Source: Marinobacterium halophilum (GTDB lineage Bacteria; Pseudomonadota; Gammaproteobacteria; Pseudomonadales; Balneatricaceae). Taken from it: DNA of 41,914 bases. A program made the position numbers and the translations under genes. Positions 36,201-41,914 of this stretch are shown in pieces. The notes under the pieces are model-generated. The model was not told the DNA's origin. It ran no database searches and saw nothing but the letters and a program-made list of their open reading frames with translations. The stretch covers positions 1-41,914 of the forward strand of contig NZ_PYGI01000029.1 of the NCBI RefSeq assembly GCF_003014615.1, in the 5' to 3' direction. Every line of letters begins with the position of its first letter. The first letter of the stretch is position 1.

Positions 36201-36616
36201 CTAGTTATCCGGCAAATAGCCCCAAAAACCTTTGGGGGTATACCGATGATTATTGGTGGATGACCGCTTTGCCGCAGCAGTTTAATCGCTTTCGTAACAG
36301 TGCCCCCGGCCTCAGCCTTTATCGGGTTCTTGATGACCGGAAGGGCGCTGTATTCAAAATTTATGACCGCCGAAATAGATGCTGGGTCCCCGTTGAAGAT
36401 GAATTAGGAATACAGGTACAGCAACTGGACGCTCAGCACAGTAAGCGTTTATGGCTGGCGCGGGATTACGGGGGGCTGGTTGCAGAGCAGAGCAAAATCA
36501 GAAATGAAGATCCAGAGCGCACATCACAGCGACTTGGAGAGTTGAGTTTGAGTTTTTATCAGGACGGCAACCGCTATCGCTATAACGATCAGCTGGGATT
36601 GGTCAAAGTCGATTAA
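33206..36616 (+). CDS. cas3: Cas2-Cas3 fusion, helicase-nuclease of type I-F
   Basis: A 1136-residue fusion characteristic of type I-F. Residues about 1-95 are the Cas2 domain (MMVTFVSQCEKKALPRTRRVLDAF and the VGNKRKF strand). The HD nuclease follows, with H123-D124 in LLHDWGKATKLFQ. The SF2 helicase has Walker A STGRGKT (442-448), DEVDD (612-616), SSATIPPD and motif VI QLAGRVRRHRG near residue 888. The C-terminal part matches the Cas3 accessory region of I-F. The function is target DNA unwinding and shredding after Csy complex binding, plus a Cas2 part in spacer capture. Two tandem ATG codons make the start uncertain by one codon. Stretches of the gene look more AT-rich than the recBCD genes. 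Confidence 0.96.
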   Translation: MMVTFVSQCEKKALPRTRRVLDAFANRIGDNTWQTLITEDGLLTVKKMLRQTASKSTAVSCHWIRSRSRSQLLWVVGNKRKFNSEGVVPVNRTEQDLPSSDVADNWRYLPLIKTFTGLAALLHDWGKATKLFQDKLNPQSKNTFKGDPLRHEWISSLLLMSLIRSGDNPTQDQSWLAPLIEKDLDETQLQSALSVQAELSRPFADLPDAASLVLWLVLSHHRLPKAQDRDKANCAERTNETPQSLLARISAQWGYENRFEDDEFQKRLPDCFVFPQGLLSESSKWCTELSHRARQLSEQLPLFSAAVKDGSWRTIAHHARLCLMLGDHYYSSKENDKTWESSVALYANTGLDQDNQRQLKQKLDEHLVNVAAAAVRASGYLPDFENQPPVAQDVTALAPKKDLAPELKKQFGWQDKAVTVLKDYRKETDDKVSGYFIVNMASTGRGKTLANAKIMQALSQDQQSLRFVLALGLRTLTLQTGDEYRDRIDLKEDELAVLIGSKAILELHQGDQVPQEKEEQEPDAAEQGSESAESLLETDEQIDWCQGDEHWQNLLPEEELTTVLTGTKERALLYAPVLACTIDHIMGATETVRGGRYILPSLRLMSSDLVIDEVDDFTGEDLVAIGRLIHLAGMLGRKVMISSATIPPDLALGYFTAYQKGWALFAASRQHNSQVAAGWTDEFKTELVTISQGENDVSHYQAGHENFVAKRISKLKQEPVKRRAEILTLPEKNDTDSADNLFFSTVQKGVLNKHQQHFTRDDKTGCQVSFGVVRCANIKPCIDLTEYLLAADWPQDTEVRVMAYHSQQVLLLRHAQEKHLDKVLKRKYPVNDPKDGAFYQSGIRQHLDTCGTKNLIFILVATPVEEVGRDHDFDWAVVEPSSYRSIIQLAGRVRRHRGALDNESPNMALLQYNLKGYRNPQADSVFSRPGYEQRKGSKNETWQLFSRDLRDLVDVKSIEQRIDAAPRVAKDSSFQLAALEHFAIGQTLSCHYLKGKAEPSYPANSPKNLWGYTDDYWWMTALPQQFNRFRNSAPGLSLYRVLDDRKGAVFKIYDRRNRCWVPVEDELGIQVQQLDAQHSKRLWLARDYGGLVAEQSKIRNEDPERTSQRLGELSLSFYQDGNRYRYNDQLGLVKVD

Positions 36617-36642
36617 AGGATAAGGAACGTTAGGAGAACATA

Positions 36643-37905
36643 ATGACAGATCCGGCAATAGAAGCCTTCTTTGCAGAGCGCAAAGAATCCTGGCTAAAGA
36701 AAAATCTCAACGCCAGCATGACAGAGGAAGAGGTCAGGGATAAAACACTGGAGTGTGAGGAGATTTTCGCACTGAAAAACTGGCTGCCCAATGCGGCAAA
36801 GCGGGCAGGGCAGATCTCGTTATCAACACATCCCGTGACCTTCAGTCACCCAAGTGCGCGCAAAAATAAAAACGGTTATGCCAGTTCTGTTATCGCTAAA
36901 GCGGATTTCAGAGCTGATGGTTTTTTGCGTACCGGTAATGTGCAAACAGAGCCGGATGCCTTGGGTAACGCTGCCGCTCTGGATGTGTATAAATTTCTGA
37001 CTTTGATGATGCAGGACGGCAATACCCTACTGTACCACCTACAAAAAGACAGCGAGTTAGCAAAACAGCTATTAGATGTTGGAGATGATCCTGCCCTGTT
37101 GAAAGAGGGGTTTCTGGCGATGGTAGCAGCTAATGGTGAAGCCATTACCAGTTCAAAAATAAAGCAGGTTTATTTTCCGGTTGAGGAAGAGGCAGAAGGT
37201 TATCACCTGCTTTCATTGCTCAGTCATTCCGGCCACCTCTTCGAGATGCGTAAACGGCTGGACTGGTTGCGCTTTTCAGAAGAGACAAAAACCAAACGGG
37301 AGCTGAGAAAAAACAACCACTATTCAGAAACCGGCTACCAGGAAATCTACAACCTGACCACCATAGGATACGGCGGCACCAAGCCACAAAATATCAGTGT
37401 GTTGAATAATCAAAATGCCGGTAAAGCACATCTGCTGTTATCTATTCCCCCCGAGCTTGCACCCCGGCATACCCGTTTGCCGACACAGAATTTCTTTACT
37501 GATGTGCTATATGCCAAACCACTGCAGGACACCTTTCAGGCGTTCCATCGTTTAGTCAGCGCAGACCATAATAATGCCAATATCCGTAACGGATTGGATT
37601 ACCGTGCCCAGGAATATCTTGATCATTTGATCCTGAAAATGTGGCAGGTACGTCAGGGCTTTGCCGAACAAACATATACCCGTCCTGAGGCACTGCCTGC
37701 CTATCAGAAGTTTTGGCTTTTGCCGGAGTATGAAGCCGAACGCCGGGAGAACGCACCTTGGCTTGATGACCTGATTCGGGAAGCTGCCCGCCACTTTAAC
37801 GCCAGCTACAAAAAGGTTCTGGGAAGCTCAGCCTTTATGTTGGGGGATGACCTTATCCAGCGTGTTACCGGGGTAATTGAACAGAACAGGGAGGCGTTGT
37901 TATGA
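36643..37905 (+). CDS. csy1: Csy1 (Cas8f), large subunit of the I-F surveillance complex
   Basis: A 420-residue protein with the Csy1 pattern: PAIEAFFAERKESWLKKN at the N-terminus, HPVTFSHPSARK (36840-36870), and the GYGGTKPQNISVLNNQNAG segment. In P. aeruginosa Csy1 pairs with Csy2 at the crRNA 5' handle and contributes to PAM reading. TAGGAG precedes the start, 26 bases after cas3. It overlaps csy2 by four bases. Confidence 0.95.
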   Translation: MTDPAIEAFFAERKESWLKKNLNASMTEEEVRDKTLECEEIFALKNWLPNAAKRAGQISLSTHPVTFSHPSARKNKNGYASSVIAKADFRADGFLRTGNVQTEPDALGNAAALDVYKFLTLMMQDGNTLLYHLQKDSELAKQLLDVGDDPALLKEGFLAMVAANGEAITSSKIKQVYFPVEEEAEGYHLLSLLSHSGHLFEMRKRLDWLRFSEETKTKRELRKNNHYSETGYQEIYNLTTIGYGGTKPQNISVLNNQNAGKAHLLLSIPPELAPRHTRLPTQNFFTDVLYAKPLQDTFQAFHRLVSADHNNANIRNGLDYRAQEYLDHLILKMWQVRQGFAEQTYTRPEALPAYQKFWLLPEYEAERRENAPWLDDLIREAARHFNASYKKVLGSSAFMLGDDLIQRVTGVIEQNREALL

Positions 37906-38849
37906 GTGTTCGTCGTTTGCTGGTACTGCCACATCTGAAAGTGCATAACGCCAATGCGCTTTCCAGCCCGTTTACCATCGGCTTTCCCGCGATGACCGCA
38001 TGGCTGGGTTTTATCCATGCTCTGCAGCGTAAGTTAAATGCCAACGGTTACCCCGAGCTTAAGTTTGTCGGCACCGGAGTGATGAGTCACCAGTGTGACC
38101 TGCAAACCTATCAAGGGCCAGGAGATTTTGTGCATTCGATTATCGGCACGGCTAACCCACTGGATAAAGATGGTAATCGCTCAGCCTTTATCGAAGAAGC
38201 CCGCTGTCATCTGGATGTATCGCTGCTGATTGAATATCAGGCAGACGAGGCGACAGAAGATGCGGTTTTACTGCCTGATTTTCCTGATGTTGTTAGCCAG
38301 CATCTGATGCGAATGAGGGTTGCAGGTGGTGATCTGCAGGGCTTTAAAACACCGGTATTACCGGTGTTAGACGACAGCGATGAGCAGGGCCAGGCTAAGT
38401 TGATGCGCTCACTGATGCCGGGCTTTGCCCTGATTGAACGGCGTGAGTTGATGCAACAGGCGATGGAGGCCGGGCAGGATGCTTTGGATGCTCTGCTGGA
38501 TTACCTGACCGTGCACCACACCTGCACACAGGATGGTGATGGCAACGTCAGCTGGAAAAGCCAACGTAAAACGAACGCCGACGGCAACCGGCCTGGTTGG
38601 ATTGTGCCTATCGCTACCGGTTTTCAGGGCATTAGCGAGTTGGGAGAAGCTAAAAACCAGCGCGACCCGGAAACTCCGCACCGCTTTGCCGAGAGTGTTG
38701 TCACCCTGGGGGAGTTCAGAATGGCACACCGGATTAAACAGTTGGACGAAGTCTTGTGGCACTACCATACCGACCCGGACAAAAATCTTTATCTGTGTCA
38801 GCAGGTGCAAAACCAAACCACAGAAAATGATAACGATGGCTTCTACTAA
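37902..38849 (+). CDS. csy2: Csy2 (Cas5f) subunit of the I-F surveillance complex
   Basis: A 315-residue RAMP protein. RRLLVLPHLKVHNANALSSP and FTIGFPAMTAWLGFIHALQRKL (seen as parts) at the N-terminus are hallmark Csy2 patterns. It forms a heterodimer with Csy1 that holds the 5' handle of the crRNA. ATGA coupling to csy1; 30 bases separate it from csy3. Confidence 0.95.
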   Translation: MSVRRLLVLPHLKVHNANALSSPFTIGFPAMTAWLGFIHALQRKLNANGYPELKFVGTGVMSHQCDLQTYQGPGDFVHSIIGTANPLDKDGNRSAFIEEARCHLDVSLLIEYQADEATEDAVLLPDFPDVVSQHLMRMRVAGGDLQGFKTPVLPVLDDSDEQGQAKLMRSLMPGFALIERRELMQQAMEAGQDALDALLDYLTVHHTCTQDGDGNVSWKSQRKTNADGNRPGWIVPIATGFQGISELGEAKNQRDPETPHRFAESVVTLGEFRMAHRIKQLDEVLWHYHTDPDKNLYLCQQVQNQTTENDNDGFY

Positions 38850-38879
38850 GCCGGATTAAGGAAGAAACGGAGAAACAAC

Positions 38880-39905
38880 ATGGCTAAAGCAAAAGATACA
38901 GCATCGGTACTGGCCTTCGAGAAAAAACTGGTACCGTCGGATGGTTATTTTTATGGCACCACCTGGGCCAACAAAGCAGAGTCTACGCCGTTGGCGCTGC
39001 AGGAAAAGTCAGTACGTGGCACCATCTCTAACCGCCTGAAAGCAGCAGTGAAAAATGATCCGGCTAAACTGGATGCGGAAGTTGAAAAACCTAACCTGCA
39101 AACCGTTGATGCCTGCGCACTGGGTACCGAGCAGGATACCCTGAAACACTTTTTCACCCTGAAAATACTGGGTGGTGTTGAAACCCCGTCCGCCTGTAAC
39201 AACGCAGCGTTTAAAGCCAGTTATCAGCAGGCGGCAAAGGCCTATATCGTAAATGAGGGCTTTAAAGAGCTGGCCCGTCGCTATGCGGTGAATATCGCTA
39301 ACGCACGCTTTTTGTGGCGCAACCGTGTTGGTGTGGAGCAGATCGAGGTGCAGGTAAAGGTGTTGAATCAAGGCCAGCAAGCCAGCTGGAATTTTGATGC
39401 CACCCAGTACAGTACGCGCCACTTTGATTACGGCGATAGCCAGATCAACCAACTGAGCGAAAAAATCGCCCATGCCTTGGCAACGTCTGATGGCTGTTTG
39501 ATGTTGGAGATCACCACCTATGCTCAGTTGGGTAAGGCTCAGGAAGTGTATCCATCGGAAGAACTGGTACTGGATAAAGGCAAAAGCAAAAAGAGCAAAG
39601 TGCTATATCAGGTACAGGGCCATGCCGCCATGCACTCGCAGAAAATCGGCAATGCCCTGCGTTCCATCGACACCTGGTACCCAGCCTTTGATGATGAGGC
39701 AACCACTGCCGGACCTATTGCCATTGAACCCTATGGTGCGGTAACCAATTTGGGCACCGCCTTTCGTACACCGAAAGAGAAACAGGATTTTTATACCCAC
39801 TTTGATAAGTGGGCGCGGGGAGAGGCTTTGCCACGAGTAGAAGATGAGCACTATGTGATGGCTATCTTGGTTCGCGGCGGCGTCTTCGGCGAGAGTGACA
39901 AGTAG
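38880..39905 (+). CDS. csy3: Csy3 (Cas7f) backbone subunit of the I-F surveillance complex
   Basis: A 341-residue protein with SVLAFEKKLVPSDGYFYGTTW at the N-terminus (seen as parts), VRGTISNRLK, ARRYAVNIANARFLWRNR and a C-terminal VLVRGGVFGES-like tail (ILVRGGVFGES), all typical of Csy3. Six copies coat the spacer part of the crRNA in the known complex. CGGAG lies eight bases before the start. Nine bases separate it from csy4. Confidence 0.95.
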   Translation: MAKAKDTASVLAFEKKLVPSDGYFYGTTWANKAESTPLALQEKSVRGTISNRLKAAVKNDPAKLDAEVEKPNLQTVDACALGTEQDTLKHFFTLKILGGVETPSACNNAAFKASYQQAAKAYIVNEGFKELARRYAVNIANARFLWRNRVGVEQIEVQVKVLNQGQQASWNFDATQYSTRHFDYGDSQINQLSEKIAHALATSDGCLMLEITTYAQLGKAQEVYPSEELVLDKGKSKKSKVLYQVQGHAAMHSQKIGNALRSIDTWYPAFDDEATTAGPIAIEPYGAVTNLGTAFRTPKEKQDFYTHFDKWARGEALPRVEDEHYVMAILVRGGVFGESDK

Positions 39906-39914
39906 GAGTCCTCT

Positions 39915-40547
39915 ATGAACTACTACCAAGATATTACTCTGCTACCGGATGCTGATATTGCGCTGGGCTTCCTGTGGCAGAAAATCTACCAGCAGGTGCA
40001 TATCGCCCTGGTTGAACAAAAGGTGGATGCCCAGCACAGTGCCATCGCGGTCAGCTTTCCGGGCTATGGCAGCAAAGGCTTTCCGCTGGGCAATAAACTG
40101 CGCGTATTAGCTAAAGAGAAAACACAGCTGGAAAAATTAAATCTGGCTGGTTTTCTGACCCGGTTTGAAGATTACACCCATCTTAAATCGATCCAGCCAG
40201 TACCGGAGGATACCGTCCCGGTCGCCTTTGTTCGCCAGCAGGTAAAAGGCCAGGCCCGTATCGCAAAAGATATGCAGGCCAAAGCGCAGCTCTGGTCAGA
40301 GAAATCTGGCCAAAGTCTTGAAGAATGCCTGCAGCAACTGGAAAAGACGAAACCAAAAGGGGAGTCCAAGGCACCGTTTATCTGGATGCAAAGCCAGCAA
40401 ACTAAAGCCAGCAATCCAGAGCACTCTGCCCGCTTCCCGTTGTTTATTCAAAAGGTAGTCGCAGAGCAAGCACATGATGGAATGTTTAACTGCTACGGCC
40501 TTAGCGTGGCCCGGGGCGAAGAGGTCGCTACAGTCCCTCATTTTTAA
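39915..40547 (+). CDS. csy4: Csy4 (Cas6f) crRNA-processing endoribonuclease
   Basis: A 210-residue RNase that cuts each repeat at the base of its hairpin and stays bound to the 3' stem-loop. MNYYQDITLLPDADI matches the P. aeruginosa start, and H29 (QQVHIALVEQ) sits exactly at the catalytic histidine position. FNCYGLSVARG and a terminal VPHF correspond to FTCYGLS and VPWF of the P. aeruginosa protein. It is a little longer than the 187-residue P. aeruginosa Csy4. AGGAG precedes the start. It is directly upstream of the array leader. Confidence 0.95.
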   Translation: MNYYQDITLLPDADIALGFLWQKIYQQVHIALVEQKVDAQHSAIAVSFPGYGSKGFPLGNKLRVLAKEKTQLEKLNLAGFLTRFEDYTHLKSIQPVPEDTVPVAFVRQQVKGQARIAKDMQAKAQLWSEKSGQSLEECLQQLEKTKPKGESKAPFIWMQSQQTKASNPEHSARFPLFIQKVVAEQAHDGMFNCYGLSVARGEEVATVPHF

Positions 40548-40675
40548 CCTAAAAAATGGCTCTTTAAAAATATGTAATTAAAACAGGCAGTTACAACCTG
40601 GAGCGAAATAAAGGTATTTTTTGATATTTTTATTTAACTCCTTGTTGTAGCTGTTCTTTGTGGTACATTTTTATT
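40548..40675 (+). promoter_or_regulatory. CRISPR leader
   Basis: About 128 AT-rich bases lie between csy4 and the first repeat, the usual leader position in type I-F. Visible elements: GGTATTTTTTGATA (40612-40625), a loose match to an IHF site on the reverse strand, and TGGTACATT (40661-40669), an extended -10-like element with TTGTTG 16 bases upstream. The promoter and IHF sites are guesses from motifs; the leader call itself rests on position and composition. Confidence 0.75.
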
Positions 40676-41783
40676 GTTCACTGCCGCTCAGGCAGCTTAG
40701 AAATGAACGCGGTGATCTTGCCTTTAGGTACTAATGTTCACTGCCGCTCAGGCAGCTTAGAAATGCCCTTCCTTCTCTGTGAATTCTGCCTTTTTGTTCA
40801 CTGCCGCTCAGGCAGCTTAGAAAGTATGCAACTTGAGCGTGACGAACCAGATGCAGTTCACTGCCGCTCAGGCAGCTTAGAAAATACCCGCCAGACTTCA
40901 TCAAAAACATGGACAGTTCACTGCCGCTCAGGCAGCTTAGAAAAACCGGAGGTGGTGATACTGGCGGTGGTGACAGTTCACTGCCGCTCAGGCAGCTTAG
41001 AAAATGGCGACTATCGCATGATAATTGATTCTAAAGTTCACTGCCGCTCAGGCAGCTTAGAAAAGGCAAAACTGTTGAATCAGTTCCTGACGTTCGTTCA
41101 CTGCCGCTCAGGCAGCTTAGAAAAGATTTTTGAGATTTAGTTGCAGACTGATAAAGTTCACTGCCGCTCAGGCAGCTTAGAAAAGATGGATCAACTTGAT
41201 GCCGATGCTCAGCAAGTTCACTGCCGCTCAGGCAGCTTAGAAATGGCTCTGGTAAGAGTTATGGCGTGGTTGAAAGTTCACTGCCGCTCAGGCAGCTTAG
41301 AAATGACCAGTATCGTCGTCACACTCAGAAGGAGAGTTCACTGCCGCTCAGGCAGCTTAGAAAAGTCCCCCCCGTTTAGTAATACGGGGGGAAAGGTTCA
41401 CTGCCGCTCAGGCAGCTTAGAAAAAGTGGTGCCCATGCCGTCGCCATATCCAAAAGTTCACTGCCGCTCAGGCAGCTTAGAAAGATATGCTTCCAGTTGC
41501 ACATATCAACATCGTGTTCACTGCCGCTCAGGCAGCTTAGAAATGCCACTGCTCTGCAATGTGCATCACTGCAGCGTTCACTGCCGCTCAGGCAGCTTAG
41601 AAATTATCACGGTGCGATGGCTGGGTATCAACACAGTTCACTGCCGCTCAGGCAGCTTAGAAATGTAGAAACTGTGAGTAAAGCGATCAACGTGTGTTCA
41701 CTGCCGCTCAGGCAGCTTAGAAAGATTGAACAACTTATCACTACTTTCGACCCTCGTTCACTGCCGCTCAGGCAGCTTAGAAA
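40676..41783 (+). CRISPR. Type I-F CRISPR array: 19 repeats, 18 spacers
   Basis: Nineteen copies of a 28-base repeat (begins GTTCACTGCC, ends CAGCTTAGAAA) start at 40676 and recur every 60 bases to 41756. All copies are identical by eye and all 18 spacers are exactly 32 bases. Each repeat has a CTGCC/GGCAG stem with a GCTCA loop; Csy4 would cut after the stem, leaving CTTAGAAA as the 5' handle, against CTAAGAAA in P. aeruginosa. The leader side is at 40676, so spacers there should be newest. The last repeat is not degenerate, unlike most array ends, which fits loss of the distal end. No spacer was seen to match this window; targets cannot be named without a search. Confidence 0.99.
41368..41391 (+). 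repeat. Self-complementary spacer 12
   Basis: Spacer 12 (41364-41395) contains CCCCCCGT (41368-41375) and ACGGGGGG (41384-41391), a perfect eight-base-pair inverted repeat with an eight-base AT-rich loop. No other spacer shows such a structure. Confidence 0.9.
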
Positions 41784-41817
41784 CTGCAGCACCAGGGTCA
41801 AGGTTGTAGTGGCCTAA

Positions 41818-41914
41818 TGATCCCGGACACCAACTTAAGGTGGTAAAGTCACCGCCGAAGAAGAGGTGTTCAATGGCAAAACAGCGTCGTTCGTTTTCAA
41901 CCGAGTTCAAAATG
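41818..41914 (+). mobile_element. Left end of an insertion sequence, probably IS3 family (partial)
   Basis: TGATCCCGGACACC at 41818 looks like an IS3-family terminal inverted repeat (TG start, no coding upstream), and 55 bases later an open frame begins that encodes an IS3-type OrfA N-terminus. The element runs past the window edge. It lies 34 bases after the last CRISPR repeat. The exact boundary is an estimate; the partner inverted repeat and target duplication are outside the window. Confidence 0.65.
41873..41914 (+). CDS. IS3-family transposase OrfA, N-terminus only (partial)
   Basis: Fourteen codons from ATG 41873 read MAKQRRSFSTEFKM, matching the usual OrfA opening (basic cluster then FSxEFK) that leads into the helix-turn-helix of IS3-type OrfA. 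An AGAGG site lies upstream. The rest is beyond the window, so integrity cannot be judged. Confidence 0.65.
   Translation, partial: MAKQRRSFSTEFKM

Noticed and set aside
40658-41668. Two long open frames made of a repeated VHCRSGSLE peptide
   Set aside because: They are translations of the CRISPR array; 28 + 32 = 60 bases keeps the frame open. No gene is implied.
31244-41783. Transposon-associated (I-F3, Tn7-like) or otherwise divergent CRISPR system
   Set aside because: cas1, cas2-3 and separate csy1 and csy2 are all present and intact, and no tniQ or tns genes are seen, so this is a canonical I-F1 set.

Overview
The window looks like the chromosome of a free-living, probably aquatic or marine, gammaproteobacterium. 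The basis is the recC-recB-recD operon, a TonB receptor, c-type cytochromes including a TsdBA-type pair, a complete type I-F CRISPR-Cas locus, and moderately high GC with good Shine-Dalgarno sites. I cannot name a genus from sequence alone. Genes are densely packed: no gene-free stretch exceeds about 210 bases.

Layout. 1-107 is the 3' end of a 5S rRNA gene and its terminator, so an rRNA operon lies to the left. 234-3665 (minus) holds a FabI-like enoyl-ACP reductase and a membrane GGDEF-EAL protein with a periplasmic CxxCH haem site. 3874-13071 is recC-recB-recD with overlapping junctions. 13192-14839 is a diheme cytochrome c4-like protein plus a TsdA-type thiosulfate dehydrogenase. 14976-15836 holds a DUF2489 protein and a small unassigned membrane protein. 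15837-21258 (minus) is an operon of an untracked 30-residue membrane peptide, a TonB-dependent receptor, a periplasmic substrate-binding protein and a BarA-type hybrid histidine kinase. This looks like an outer-membrane-to-kinase sensing chain.

21360-29925 is the methionine salvage region. mtnE, an omega-amidase gene, mtnB, mtnC and mtnD run rightwards; mtnA faces them, and mtnK is divergent from mtnA. mtnK is followed directly by pxpA-pxpB-pxpC (5-oxoprolinase). Together they convert methylthioribose to methionine. The amidase would clear the alpha-ketoglutaramate made when glutamine is the amino donor. The step from methylthioadenosine to methylthioribose is not encoded here. 29950-31095 (minus) is a DUF5610-like protein.

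31244-41914 is the accessory, defence part: a CapW/BrxR-like WYL regulator, a possible 20-residue leader ORF, then cas1, cas2-3, csy1, csy2, csy3 and csy4, an AT-rich leader and a CRISPR array of 19 identical 28-base repeats with 18 spacers of exactly 32 bases. The left end of an IS3-family-like element abuts the leader-distal end of the array and runs out of the window. The cas system is a canonical I-F1 set. The less ordinary parts are the regulator in front of it, a self-complementary spacer, and the apparent IS truncation. Elsewhere the less expected items are the tiny membrane peptide at the head of the TonB/kinase operon, the joining of methionine salvage with 5-oxoprolinase, and convergent gene pairs whose stop codons sit inside palindromes.
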